Source: Lepiota brunneoincarnata | Taxonomy: Eukaryota; Basidiomycota; Agaricomycetes; Agaricales; Agaricaceae | Length of the DNA stretch: 64,000 nucleotides | Assembly (NCBI GenBank): GCA_023014365.1 | Contig: JAEBUN010000004.1 | Span: 1,550,001-1,614,000, forward strand | Reading direction: 5' to 3' | Program-made: the position numbers and the translations under genes | Part shown: positions 48,163 to 59,917 of the stretch, piece after piece | Numbering within the stretch: position 1 is the stretch's first letter | How the letters are laid out: each line of letters begins with the position of its first letter | The notes under the pieces: model-generated | What the model was told of the DNA's origin: nothing | What the model saw: the letters and a program-made list of their open reading frames with translations, nothing else | The model's database searches: none

Positions 48163-51100
48163 CTACCAAAATCCGTCATCCTCACCACCTTTCTTTTTAT
48201 CCTTCCTTTGTGCGAGGGCCTGCCTCTCGTACATTTCTGCGATCTACAACATGCCAGGATCAGCGGAACGAAATCTCGGGCGCTGTTAGACCAATTTACC
48301 TGTTCCGGTCCAGTCGCGTCGTCAGCATTCTTGTCATCCCGCACCCTGATGAACCGGGGGAACCGCAATGAAATGCCTCGTTCATCTACCTGGAACAGGC
48401 ATCAGCTGCAAGGAGCGGCGAGATAGGAAACACCCATTCATGCTTACCAATCCATGAGCAGCAGTATAGATAGGGCTCAAACTCAAGTCGGCCGTGAGCA
48501 CCTCCCAGACTACCCTGGGTTCAAACCACACATCAGGTTTGGCACCTCCGACCATAATGTCTCCGCGAGCTTTCTCTAGCTCGAGCGGCTTGAGCTCGTT
48601 GAAATGTGCCTGAAGCATCTCGTCGCTGAAGCCAGTCCCAATTTTGCAAATGGTCTGGTATTCTTCTGAGTCTTGATCGTAGCAAGCCAACAGGAAGGCA
48701 CCATAAAAGTTTGTTCGCTTTCCTTTGCCATAATATCCACCAACCACCACCAAGTCCAGTGAATCACCAAGCCCAGCAAGGTAATCTTTCTTAAGCTGAC
48801 GGATTATTGATCAGGCTAAGCTGCATGGGGTCGGCAGGTGGGCGTACCTTCAGCCAGTTTACACTTCGACGACTTGGCTCATAGTAACTAGCCTCGCTGT
48901 CGAGCATTTTGACCATCAGTCCCTCGCAACAATCCTTCACACTCTCCTCAAGGAAGCTCTGGATCTCCTCTGTTGACTCCCCATCGGACGATTTTGCAAA
49001 CTCGAATTCGCCGGGAATGGATTGAAAATGTTCACGAAGGAGTTTGCGTCGTTCGTGTAGAGGCTTTTGTAGTAGAGGCTGCCCGCTCCATCAAAAATAA
49101 GCCGAGGCGTAAAACTTATGCGTTCTCACCTCGCCATTTAAGTATAACAAGTCAAAAGCGAAAAGGCATACTCGGACTTGGATATCTTCCACTTTCACAT
49201 CCTTGCGCTTCCGCCTGCTCAATTCTTGGAATGGCATCAACTTCAGCGTCGTCTTGTCGATGGCAACTGCCTCCGCATCAAGGACGAACGATTTGGACGT
49301 TTCTTTGATGCACTGTATCTCCAATTAGCCCACATTTCGTGCCATCGTGGACATGGAAAACCACCTTGGGCAACTGGTGCACAAGATCAGGGTATTTCTT
49401 GCTCATGTCTTCGGAATTGCGACTGAAAACTCCAACTGTACCATCCTCAAGCATATGCACCTGAGCTCGCTCTCCGTCGTATTTATACTCGCAAGTGAAC
49501 CGTTGGTTCTCGAACCGATCTAGGACTTCACCAATTGCCTTTGTTGGCTTTGCGAGCATCGGTTTCAGGGGCACACCAGGCGTCAGCTTGCATCTTTCTC
49601 GCAGTCCATCAATGCCGACTTCAAGCAATGCAGGGATGACTTTGTCATATGTCGGTAGCTCACTGAAAATCAGCTAAGCACGGTTTGGTATGAGACCGCG
49701 GGGAGCGAGCGCACCTGTAAATGGATTTAATTATGAGAGTCGCCTCTTCTAGCCGTTTGACAAGCTTCTCGGTTGCCCACTTCTTGTTCGACTTTTCCTT
49801 CTCCGCCAGCACAGCGGCCTGGGCCACAGCAACCAAGACTGAACGTTCGGCATTCCCTATGCGCAATTTGCCCTCTAAACTCCGGATGATGTACTTGGCT
49901 TCAATGTCCTGACAGGCTGCAAGGAGCTTGGTGATAATGGAGACCTTTTTGGCCTGTGACTGAAGAAGTTCAGTAGCGCTGTGGACCTGCTAGGGTGGCA
50001 GATACATACAGAGTGACCAGCTGTTGTTGCGATCTCTTTGAGATGGGAGAAAACAAAAGGCAAGGTCAATGGTTTGGGCTTGAACAACGTCGTCTGACTA
50101 GTTTTCGAATTCTGGGGTTTGTCCAGGCTGAGTATTAATGCGGTAATACCCAGACCATTGTGACTAACCATTGCGACAAGACCCAGGTCGCCCTCGCGTT
50201 TCAAGTCAGCTTTAATCACGGCTAGACTGCGGCCAGTCGATTCTGCAATGGCTTTTACCAGCAAACTCTCCCCGATACCTAGTTCAATACCCTCGTAATC
50301 CGGGGATAGCTTTGGTTCTCCGGGTTAGGTTAGCATATTTTTGACAAGGGGGAAGGGGTCGTACTCGGTTGATACAGAGGTATACGGTCTGTAGAAGAGA
50401 TTTGTAATCTCCTTTTGCGCTGCGCTGAATAACAAGCAAGAGGAATGCGGTGAGGTATGCACTCTTTTCCAAACGTTTTGTCGTGCCCTCTATGAGCAAG
50501 AATGTTTTTGCTAGCGCAGCGTACGGGACTCTAAACCGATCATGAGGGATGAGCACATAATCAATGGCGGGATATGACAAACGGTTGGCCGGCTTCCCAG
50601 CCTCCTGGTATATCGATGTCCTTGATCCGGAGAAGCGCAGCCTCGGCCCTGGAACAAGGTTAAAGCTGATTTTGAGCAGCATGGATATGAACACCGACGT
50701 TTTGGATGCAGAGGCACCTTCTACTGAAGTGATATCCTCTTCCTCCTCCATTTCATCAAGTCCAACCTCATCCTCACCTTCGTCATCACTAGGTTCTAAC
50801 GCTGCGGGGGTATCCGTTTCAGGTTTCGCTGTCTGAGGAACCGACGCCGCCTTGTGCTTTCGTTCGTTCTTAGGCTCGGGTGGGCAGGATGAGGTTCTCG
50901 AGACCGGCGGAGAGGAACCAGCCACGGAGGAGCTGATCGCCCGAGCAAGAACTGTTCATGAGTTAGGCTCGTTTGAACTAGGGTGATTATTGGAGCGAGC
51001 AAATCACTTGAAGACACATCTTCCTCATCCGAGTTGACAATTCGGCGCTTTTTGGTTGCAGGCAGATCTGAGAATCAAAATCTGGTTGAGCGTCCCAGCC

Positions 51101-51451
51101 GAACCAAAACCGACCGCAGACTGACCACTCTCACCGACTCCCTTTCGTCTGGAGCTCTCGGCTGAGTACATGAGTTAACGTTCATAAAATCGTTGCATTT
51201 GTGACATGCCTCGGTTATCTTCTCGCTTGATCTCTCCCATTGCCTTTTCTTCCTGCTCTGTCTTGGTTTCTCCACCTGCCTTCCGTTTTCCACCTTTCCA
51301 TATTTCGAGAAGACTTGACTGTTGCGGGGGAGGGGGTTTAAGGCCTTTAGGCATCTTGAAGAACTTGTCTGTGAATATGTAGACAAACGCGTCAGATACA
51401 ACGCTCCCGCGATGCAAAACGTAACTGACTTAGTGTCTGCTGACGACCCAT
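48163..51451 (-). CDS. LIG1: ATP-dependent DNA ligase I (Cdc9)
   Basis: Seals nicks between Okazaki fragments and in excision repair. ATG 51451 gives MGRQQTL, and across a 61-nt intron (51369-51429) it continues NKFFKMPKG, forming a PCNA-binding PIP box (QQTLNKFF). An acidic linker ([18 protein letters not shown]) follows. The DNA-binding domain has [40 protein letters not shown] and [20 protein letters not shown]. The adenylation domain has the active-site lysine motif [14 protein letters not shown] and [17 protein letters not shown]. The OB domain has [20 protein letters not shown] and [14 protein letters not shown]. It ends [16 protein letters not shown] and a short acidic GEDDGFW at 48163. 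At least eight introns. Confidence 0.95.
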
Positions 51452-52268
51452 TGTACTGGATGATGTGCGTATAAGCAGGACGCGTGAGGCAAACATGTGT
51501 ACATAGCGCGTCGCGTCGCATTTATGAGCAGCACTCCGAGCAGACAGTAAGCGTTTGGGTATGTTTTACTGGTATGGATTGCACACCAATTCTTGAGTAT
51601 AAGTATACAGGGTTTTCGCACTCGTTGGCATACCACCATTCCTTGTCACACCCAACTTAATCTTGCTCAAATCTTGTCTAACCGTCCATATTGAAAGTCT
51701 CATATGTAAACTATGTACTTCTTGCATATATTTTGTGCATGCAGTGCAGTGAGAAGACCGAATTACCCAACTCCCCACTTTGAACTCACGAATCTAACAA
51801 CACTCTCGCTCGAGGCTGGAGACCGCGGAAGTGACATTAAAGATATGTTTACGCTAGGTCAATAATGACAAACAGAAAGGCCCCGTCGGCAGCCGCACAG
51901 CGCCCCGCGGATGGATTGGTGACTTTCACACGTTATTCGCCTTAGCTTCTCGGCATGCACTACTAGATAATTGTTAATTCCCCATGCACAGGGCAGGTGG
52001 GAACCCACCTGCCTAGACCGCTAAAAGCATTACACGGCGTGACATCTACGGCTGGCAATTTGATCGTAAATTCGGCAAGGTTTTACACCCCGCCACGGCC
52101 GGCTTGATCATTGATCGGCATGACAATTTCCACTTGGTGGTCTCGGGATGAACCGAGAATGACTGTATAGTTTGACCCAAGTGGCTTCACAGTGCCGCCA
52201 AACAATAAGCCCCCAAAAGACTGTAGGCCTCGGACCCCGTCACATCCAACGTCCTCAACATCAAAGCT
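51452..52268. other. Intergenic region between LIG1 and RPS11 (divergent promoters)
   Basis: About 820 bp between divergent ATGs. I see no gene in it; an open frame on the minus strand around 52083-52352 overlaps the RPS11 first exons and is a shadow. A ribosomal-protein promoter is expected next to 52269, but no specific motif is recognised. Confidence 0.5.
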
Positions 52269-53028
52269 ATGGCCGACGCCCAAGTACGTATCATCTCTTC
52301 GTGACATATGGAATTTGTTCATGATCAACTCTTGTATAGATCGAGAAGGCATATCAAAAGCAGCACCTTTTCCAAAATGCCAAGGCTCGCGGTGCGTTCA
52401 AACCCACGCCTTGGCTTGTAAGGCCAATTCTGACGCTGGTTAAATAACGGTTCTCGATGCTTAGGTGGTAAGAAAATTGTGACCAAGCAGAAGCGGTGGT
52501 ACAAGGATGTTGGTTTGGGCTTCAAGACTCCTGCGGAGGCTATTAATGGCAATTATATCGGTGTGTTCGCCTTATCCATGCTAAATTGACTCAGAAGCCC
52601 ACTTTATAAATCTCAGACAAGAAATGCCCCTTCACTGGCGACGTCTCCATTCGTGGCCGTATCCTCACTGGTAAAGTGGTGTCAACCAAGATGACCCGCA
52701 CGATTATCATCCGACGTGACTATCTTCATTACGTTCCAAAATACAGTGGGTCCAGGCTGTTATGGTGTTGTTATTTCTACTTGACCTCCTTGCAGACCGT
52801 TACGAGAAGCGGCATAAGAACCTGGCTGCCCATGTTTCTCCTGCTTTCCGTGTTGAGCCCGGCGACGTCGTCACCATTGGTGCGTGTGATGGAACCTCTT
52901 GGATGTGGAGGCCAGGAGCTGACAATGGATGGACAGGTCAATGCCGGCCCTTGTCGAAGACGGTGCGTTTCAATGTGCTGCGAGTAGCAAAAAACAAGGC
53001 AGCAACAAAGTCTTTTGGCAAGTTCTAG
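52269..53028 (+). CDS. RPS11: 40S ribosomal protein uS17 (Rps11)
   Basis: Small-subunit ribosomal protein. ATG 52269 gives MADAQ, then across short introns [89 protein letters not shown] and [20 protein letters not shown], ending [10 protein letters not shown] with the stop at 53028. All joins are phase-consistent (five introns). Length and sequence match uS17 along the whole protein. Intron-rich ribosomal protein genes sometimes host snoRNAs, but these introns are too short (about 50-70 nt). Confidence 0.97.
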
Positions 53029-53342
53029 GAGTAGTACATAGCTATCCATTTTATTGTTTTGAGTCATGCGAATTGAGCGCCTATCTCGAACGAGCAAGCA
53101 ATGATGCAAACAAGAACCAAACAAGGCATTGCTGATTGTTGCGACTGTGCATCCTGCTCACCGCTTGGCCCTGTCCTCTCCTTGCTCCTCCTCACCCTCG
53201 CCCTGTCACGCCCTGTTCCGCCCACATTCAGTACACTCCTTTCCATTCTCCCAAGCTGGCGCCGACTCTACTTTCCGTCTTCACTTCCCGGCTCTCCAGA
53301 TCCCGGCCTCATTCTCCTCAACCAGGTTCCCAGGCTGCCCAG
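53029..53342. other. Intergenic region between RPS11 and PPZ1
   Basis: About 314 bp, pyrimidine-rich toward the right (CT-rich blocks at 53170-53220), which fits a fungal core promoter and 5' UTR for the phosphatase gene. Confidence 0.5.
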
Positions 53343-54982
53343 ATGGGCCAACAGCCTTCAAAGAAAAGCAAAAAGGGTAGTAAGGACAAGGACAAAGACA
53401 TACATCCCGACACCTCCTCCCACGACGCCCCTACCGACGAAACCAGCGAGGGCACACCCCAAGGTAGCATCTCACGCGCCACCGCCAGCTCTATAGCCAC
53501 TGGTTCAGACTCGCACTCTCCAGGAAATGGTGCTCCCTCCGTTAACGCTCCCGAGGCCCAGCAGCCTCCTCCCCTGTCTGCTACTAACTCCCGAGCCCAT
53601 GGTTCTCCCTACCCTCCTAGAGGACAGGTACCCACACACCTCGACCAAACCGCTTCAGTTTCTTCAACATTCATCCCCTGTGCCCTCACCCAAACCCAGC
53701 CCAGTCCCCCTTGACACCCCATCCACTCCCACCATTCTTGCTAACTCAGCTCCCTTCACTCCCGGATCCGCCCCTAACACCAGCATGCTGGGCGAATCCA
53801 ACGGACCAAAGGAGAAGCTCAAGCCCTTTGATGTCGATGATATGATTCAACGCCTCCTCGATGTCGGATACACCGGCAAAGTTAGCAAGTCTCTCTGCCT
53901 CAAGAATACCGAGATCACAGCGATCTGCCAAGCTGCCCGTGAGGTTTTCCTCGCTCAACCAACCCTCATCGAATTGTCCCCACCCGTGAAGATTGTTGGC
54001 GATGTACATGGTCAATATTCGGATCTCATACGGCTATTCGAAATGTGCGGCTTCCCACCCGCTTCAAACTACCTATTTCTAGGAGACTATGTCGATCGGG
54101 GGAAACAGAGTCTCGAAACCATTCTCCTTCTCTTATGCTACAAGATCAAGTATCCCGAGAACTTTTTCCTCCTGAGGGGTAACCATGAATGTGCCAACGT
54201 CACACGAGGTAAGATATCTACCTGTCAAAATTGTTCTCACACTCACACTTCCGGTAGTCTATGGTTTTTATGACGAATGCAAGCGGCGGTGCAACATCAA
54301 GACCTGGAAAACCTTTATTGACGTTTTCAACTGTCTTCCCATAGCCGCCATTGTCGCCTCAAAGATATTTTGCGTGCATGGTGGCCTCTCACCGTCCCTG
54401 CATTCCATGGAGGATATCAAACGCATACAACGGCCCACCGATGTCCCTGACTACGGTCTCCTGAACGATCTGTTGTGGTCCGACCCATCTGATACTGCTT
54501 TGGATTGGGAAGATAATGAACGGGGAGTCAGTTACTGCTTCGGCAAAGCAGTTATCAATGACTTCCTCGTGCGCTACGACATGGACCTTATATGCCGTGC
54601 CCACATGGTGGTGGAGGACGGGTACGAGTTCTGGAACGACCGGACGCTAGTGACCGTATTTAGTGCACCAAATTACTGTGGTGGTAAGTCGTTTCTTCCA
54701 AGTCTCGTCCACAAATAGATTATTGACACGTCAATTGTAGAATTTGATAATTATGGCGCTTGCATGAGGTAAGGTTCTTCTTACCCTAACTCTTGTTCTA
54801 GGCTGAAGCAGTCTCTAGCGTCTCTGAAGACCTTTTATGTGCGTTTGAGCTTCTTAAACCGCTTGACGGTGCAGCTTTGCGCAAAGAAATGACGAAAGCG
54901 AAGCGGAAGAGGTGTGAAGCCTAATCCCGCATTCCGTGATCGAATCTAACTACGGTGTAGTTTGATGACCCCCGCTTCTTGA
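53343..54982 (+). CDS. PPZ1: Serine/threonine protein phosphatase PP-Z
   Basis: Fungus-specific PP1-like phosphatase controlling cation homeostasis and cell wall integrity. ATG 53343 begins [14 protein letters not shown], a glycine-2 myristoylation signal followed by basic residues. About 130 residues of disordered Ser/Pro/Thr-rich sequence follow, characteristic of PPZ and absent from PP1. The catalytic domain has [45 protein letters not shown] joined to [47 protein letters not shown] and [10 protein letters not shown], with all metal-ligand motifs present. In the N-terminal region the frame changes around 53628-53658, where a GT...AG segment of only 31 nt would restore it. The last exon is short and the stop is at 54980-54982. 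Confidence 0.92.
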
Positions 54983-55715
54983 CGTAGCTATCCAACTGCT
55001 TTCATTACGGGTAAACGGTTAAGTATAACCTTACATTTGTGCAGCTTGGTAACACATCGTCATACCCACTGGCTGCTTCCAGGATATTGGAAGTGTCTAT
55101 GTTACTGACATGGTCAAAACATGGCTTGACTCTCGCGCACATGTTCTTTGCTTTCTGCTCACACTAGTAACACTTTACCGCTTGTATTCAGCATCGTGTG
55201 CGAATTATGGGAACCCTTCGCCTCCCCCTCCCCCCTTTTCTTTTCTTCTTTTGATGACTTTTCTAATCACCATGTCCCTCATGATTTTGCAAACACACAT
55301 TGCGCGGGCGTTGCCTCCCAGGTTTCCGGGTTTGTAACTCTATCTTTTCTTCTTTTGCTTGTTATTGGGTACATACGTAGCACTTCCGTCTCCCTCTTTT
55401 TCTGCTTCCTCGTTGCGTACTTCCTGTGTTGCTATCTAATCATTTCGCCATCATTCCATCACAACCCCCTCAGACTTTTTGTAGACCTCGCATTGCCAAG
55501 GAGGCCACGACCGTCAAAAAAGAGTATTTATTCCTTTATCAATAACACTTATGATACAATGAAACTTAGTTTTATTGCTCATACACCGTACTCCTTTTGG
55601 AGGATTGGATGAGATTAGCAGTGACAGGGGGCTGACAAAGAGAGAGGCAGCTATGGCCTTGATCTGAAAGACGTTATTCCTCGCAACGGGGTGTTACAGT
55701 AGAGTAAAGGTTAGT
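54983..55715. other. Convergent 3' region between PPZ1 and the unknown membrane gene
   Basis: About 730 bp, strongly pyrimidine-rich at 55230-55480 on the plus strand. A 154-codon frame here starts at a non-ATG codon and owes its hydrophobic look to the T-rich composition; I treat it as non-coding 3' UTR. Confidence 0.5.
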
Positions 55716-57060
55716 CTACTTCCGAGCAAATCGATATCGGTGAATCCGTGATTTACTGGCTAATACCAACAACACCAAGATAAATGTGCAAAATACACAC
55801 AGTGGTGCCAGTCCAAGTGGAGACCGGTTAGACGACATTCCGACCAGAAGTCCAGACATCGGTAGCGGAACCCGTAGCTGGAAAAGATAACAATTATCAG
55901 CAATATTTGGAGTTGTTAATAGTGGTCGCAGAGAGAGCACGGGCGAGTGACCAACATTGGTGCCAAGGTCGACAGTGGGGACCTGTCGCAAGGCTATTTC
56001 TTGAAATCCGGTCGTGGCAGGTGGTTTAATGGTACGAAACGTGGACACCAACGGTGGCAAGGAGAGTGTATGGGGCGTTTGACTCCAGCTCGTTTCTAGA
56101 ATATATATGCTGGCAACTGCGCTTTCGCCGATAGACATCACTCTGAAGGAACGTGGAGATGGCGGGAAGTAGCATTGATCTGGTTCAGGGTCGGAAGCAC
56201 TGGTACCGTAGGATGTCTTCCAGGTAAGTGTAAAGAGGAATACCTGCACTGACACATCCGTAGTGGTCCCAGAGCCGAGGCTAGTGACTGGCAGATACTC
56301 TTGGCTACAATGAGGTCCTTGAATCAAATTTCCCTCAAGGATGTAGCATATCGCGTGAGCCAAGATCATGCAACATCAGAGCTGAGTACCACTTACACGC
56401 GCCTCTAGCAGAAGGTTCAACGAAATACCGCGTTGTCGTATTCACAACTGATGGACAAAGATATGCACGCACAATGAATACTGCGGCTGTTGTTCGCTGC
56501 CGTCGTTTCACTGAGCTTTCAGAAGTTTAGATTCAAGGGAGAGCACTGTCATTATCTGGGCCTGCGACTGGAAGTGAGACACTAGGGGAAGCCCGAGAAC
56601 CTCAACCTCAGCGTCAAGATCTGCCGCAGTTACACCATACCCCAACGAAATTGATAAGGTACGCAGACGCAGCGTCGTTGCTTGTCTGAGCTTCAAAAGA
56701 CCTGCTAAACTTGAGAAGGTGATCATCAATGGGCAACACAGGACGGGATTTCAGAGGAAGCGACACCTGGAGCGACACATTAATAGGTTCCATGGAACCA
56801 CACAGGAAGGAATGACACTCTGATGACCGGTTGCTCGCTATTGCAAGTTCTTGCACCTGGAACAGAACAATGTCACAGGCAGCTCTAAGGCGTATCTGGC
56901 CAAAATGGGATAATAAACTGAGCCCGGCAATCCAGATGTACCGCAGGTACCGATGGTGGATATGACGCCTGGGCCCTCTCGAGGAGAACCCAGTGTTGCT
57001 CGGTGTATTCCGATTCGCGCGGTGTCAACCGTTATGAAGGCTTTGAATGGGTATAATCTA
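55716..57060 (-). CDS. Unidentified membrane-anchored protein, exon structure uncertain
   Basis: The last large exon (55716-56369) is clear and codes for a protein whose end is a single transmembrane segment followed by a basic tail (APLCVFCTFILVLLVLASKS, then RIHRYRFARK). Before it are beta-type sequences with spaced cysteines, for example TWKTSYGTSASDPEPDQCYF and SFRVMSIGESAVASIYILETS. Upstream candidate exons read FIVRAYLCPSVVNTTTRYF, GVTAADLDAEVEVLGLPLV and GVISTIGTCGTSGLPGSVYY. The composition suggests a type I membrane protein with an extracellular or luminal domain. I find no named family and no confident start. It is on the same strand as the transporter upstream, with almost no gap, so a read-through model should also be considered. 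Confidence 0.45.
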
Positions 57061-57076
57061 CAAGAGAACTTGTGTA

Positions 57077-58607
57077 TCAAGATTTACTTGTGAACATATC
57101 ATAAGCCAAAATGCCGAAAGCTACCATGATAGCACCCGATCCCAACAAACTCCAAACCGTCAACGTACTCATGCCATTGCCAAAAACAATCTAACGGATC
57201 ACAGATTAATCACCTTCGGGTTCACGGAAGTAATCACTAGTACGCTCACATCAGAAATGAGGACCAGTACAATAGTCAGCAGGTTTCCAACAGACGTGAT
57301 AATTGGGCCCCATGCTCCCAGGAGTACCTATGGGGTAGTATTCAATCCTGTCCCTGACGATTGGTGTCTGGATTTACCATCAATCCGGAATTAAAGATCA
57401 CACCACTCAGGGCAATCCCGGCTATTGACACGACGGTAACACCGTTGGAAGGCAAGTGGAAGACCTCAGTACCGGTAGAATGGAGTATAGGTATGAAAAT
57501 CCAAAGCATGAGACAAGTCGAAATTCCCATAAGTGATGTCAGGAGGTTTGGGTGGAGACCAAAAGGAGGTGGATAAACAGCATCTTCCTCCAACGCCGCA
57601 GCCGCAGCCGACACCTCTTGCTCGGCAGCTAATTCATCCCCTGCAATAGGACGGTAAAGGAGGTCCTCTTTTCCATCCGGGTCAGAGGGCAAGACGGCAT
57701 ACTTCTTGTAGAGGACTTGATACAAGCCATAACCAAAGGAAGCGAGGAGAGTCAGCAGATTTCCTACGAGAGGCGCCGAAGGCTTGCTCATGGACATAAC
57801 AAGGCCACCTGATGGGGTATCCGGATCTTCTGTGCTGCCACCATAAACAACTGCGACGACGCCAAGAGTCGCCAGAGTTACAGCCACCATTTTCCTCGCT
57901 TCCCATCTTAACCCAAAAAGTTTGACAGTGATGAGATATGCAAAGATAGCGTTAGTGTTCCATATAGCTTGCATCAGGAAGTGAGGTCGCATCATCGGAC
58001 GATTATCATCGCGCACATACCAGTCACGTCGCTTACACTGGGACAAGGTTTTCAATATGAGGATTGAGAGGCAGGTAAAGGGGAGGTACTTACGATGCCA
58101 AGGATATTGCCGCAAACCATAACAGTCCAGGAAAGGTTATGCCAGCCGTCAAAGCGGTGACGAGGGAGAAGAACTTGAACTTGGGGAACTCGTTAGATGT
58201 GGTCCTTGAATTTGGGGACAGGTGGTTGGTTATGGCTAGTTGTAAACCACGCATGAAAGCCGCAGATGTGTACTTTGTTGTTGCGGTCAAGTACAGCAAA
58301 TGCAGGGGGAATATTATTGCAAATGATGAGTGCACGAGGTAGCTAACCATATAATTGAGCGTGCATATTGATCAAAAGAAGCGTAGGTTACCGCACAATA
58401 GAAAGAATGGTTGACGGTAGCGTAGATTAGTTTGAACATACTATAATATAGTGTGAGCTGTTGCGCTGGTATACAAGACACGATGTGCGATACCTGAGTA
58501 AGCTGGCTTTCGGACACAAATGCAAGGAGGGCGGTCACGAAAAGGACTGCACCCGTTTTACCACCAAAATGAGGCGCTTCGGAGACGGAACGAATTATAG
58601 TCGACAT
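57077..58607 (-). CDS. DMT-superfamily transporter, SLC35F/Thi74-like
   Basis: Membrane transporter of the EamA/SLC35 type. ATG 58607 starts SVSEAPHFGGKTGAVLFVT. Removing introns gives YVQTNLRYRQPFFLFYC and YLVHSSFAIIFPLHLLYL. Helices follow: LVTALTAGITFPGLLWFAAIS, AIWNTNAIFAYLITVKLFG, AVTLATLGVVAVVYGGS, LVGNLLTLLASFGYGLYQVLYK, SIAGIALSGVIFNSGLM and, after further introns, LLGAWGPIITSVGNLLTIVL and SLLGSGAIMVAFGILAYD, ending MFTSKS at 57077. About ten hydrophobic segments fit the family. The order and the YVQ...QPFFLFY block favour the SLC35F/vacuolar Thi74-type subgroup. Substrate cannot be predicted. Confidence 0.88.
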
Positions 58608-58791
58608 CTAGGGAGGCGTTGTGTGGGGATGCAGCATATAAGGGAGCCACCGACCGTGCGATGGAGTGTTGGTAATGGATGTACGGAGCCAAGGACTTTA
58701 ATGAACGCCCAAGGTACCCGGAAACACTCGTATGCAGATCACGTGCACTTTTCCTACACTTACTCTCATCGTCCACCAACGTCAGGCCACA
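58608..58791. promoter_or_regulatory. Divergent promoter between the transporter and bL36m genes
   Basis: 184 bp between divergent ATGs; must serve both genes unless one has an upstream exon. It includes CACGTG at 58740-58745, an E-box-like palindrome about 50 bp upstream of the bL36m start. Confidence 0.55.
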
Positions 58792-59068
58792 ATGTTTCGG
58801 GCTCTTGTTGCATCGAGCCGGCCGCTACTTGGACGTATCCGTACCGCCACTGTTTCCCCTTCCCAACCGCCACCATCCCAACATCTCTCACCATCCTCAC
58901 ACCCTCCATGGCATTCCAGGAACTTGGCAAGCACCGTTGTTGGTACGAGGGATGAAAGTCCGCGCTTCCGTCAAGGTCATGTGTGACGGATGTAGCATCG
59001 TGGGGAGGAAAGGGCGGGTGTATGTTGTTTGTTCCAAAAACCCCAAACATAAACAGGTGCGTGCCTAG
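58792..59068 (+). CDS. RTC6: Mitochondrial large-subunit ribosomal protein bL36m
   Basis: Small zinc-ribbon protein of the mitochondrial ribosome. ATG 58792 starts a presequence [17 protein letters not shown] 79-nt intron (GTACCG...TTCCAG, about 58838-58916) joins in frame to [11 protein letters not shown] and the mature protein [34 protein letters not shown]. The Cx2C...Cx4H zinc ligands are all present. Total length about 65 residues. Without splicing, the presequence and ribosomal part lie in different frames, so the intron is needed. Confidence 0.92.
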
Positions 59069-59176
59069 GTGGTTTCACGTCAAGCCCGCCTGCTCATTCT
59101 ACCAACAGCGTCAAGGGTAGAGATAATGTTAGGCGGGTGCTACATGAGCTTACAGTGTACAATTTCGAAACTTCAA

Positions 59177-59849
59177 TCAAACTTCCCTCGTCCACATCTG
59201 AAATTCATAACTAATCTCTTTCTCTTCCTGAACACCCTCAGGGACCTCAAAACCGACCCACATCTGCAACGTAGCATGAGATGCACGCTTCCATTTTTTC
59301 TCATCTCCGGTCTTCAAGAAATCAGGCATGAAGACATCACAGCCATCAAACTCGGGAGACAAAATCCGTGTGAGCAGTATCCGATCTACAAGAGACGAGC
59401 CTGTGGATGGGAGGCCGAGTGCCTCTGAATACAGCGACGCGCCTCCGATGACAAACCCTCGATAGATGGGTTGGTCTGTGAGCTCTTGGTTATTTACATA
59501 GTCCAGCGCAGACTGCAAGTCCCTTGCAAGTACGGCATACGCGTCTGGCCCAGTGGATCTGTAAAGGGTGTTCAGAGAAACACTTGGGAAGATTGTGGGC
59601 TACGTACAGATCGTAATCCGCGTTTCTGCTGACGACGATATTCAGACGTTTAGGCAGAGGTCTAAATTTTGGTGGGATGCTCTCCCAGGTGTTTCTGCCC
59701 ATTATGACCGCATTTTGCTTGCCCTCCGGCACACCAGAGGTCACTTGGGTAAAGTATTTGAGCTCTTTGGAGAGTTTCCAGGGAAGATGTCCACTTTGAC
59801 CAATCCCGTTTGCCTTGGTCGCCGCGACAATGAGAGTGAGGCGAGTCAT
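59177..59849 (-). CDS. DFR1: Dihydrofolate reductase
   Basis: Reduces dihydrofolate to tetrahydrofolate with NADPH, needed for thymidylate and purine synthesis. ATG 59849 gives [33 protein letters not shown] and [20 protein letters not shown], then [13 protein letters not shown]. One intron (about 59560-59607) joins to [27 protein letters not shown], the NADPH site, and [20 protein letters not shown]. It ends QMWTREV at 59177. About 205 residues, typical for fungi. Confidence 0.96.
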
Positions 59850-59917
59850 GATCGTTTGGTGATTGTAAGCTTGATTTGTCTGAGTTGATTGTATATGTGT
59901 GTGTGTGCGTTAACTAC

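Noticed and set aside
49178..49426. Plus-strand frame opposite LIG1
   Set aside because: Antisense shadow of ligase exons with conserved adenylation-domain sequence on the other strand.
55148..55612. A 154-codon plus-strand frame with hydrophobic stretches
   Set aside because: It has no ATG start, lies just after PPZ1, and its hydrophobicity comes from T- and C-rich composition; most likely 3' UTR.
59893..59908. GT dinucleotide run next to the SGT1 stop
   Set aside because: A short microsatellite (about six units); common and without evident function.
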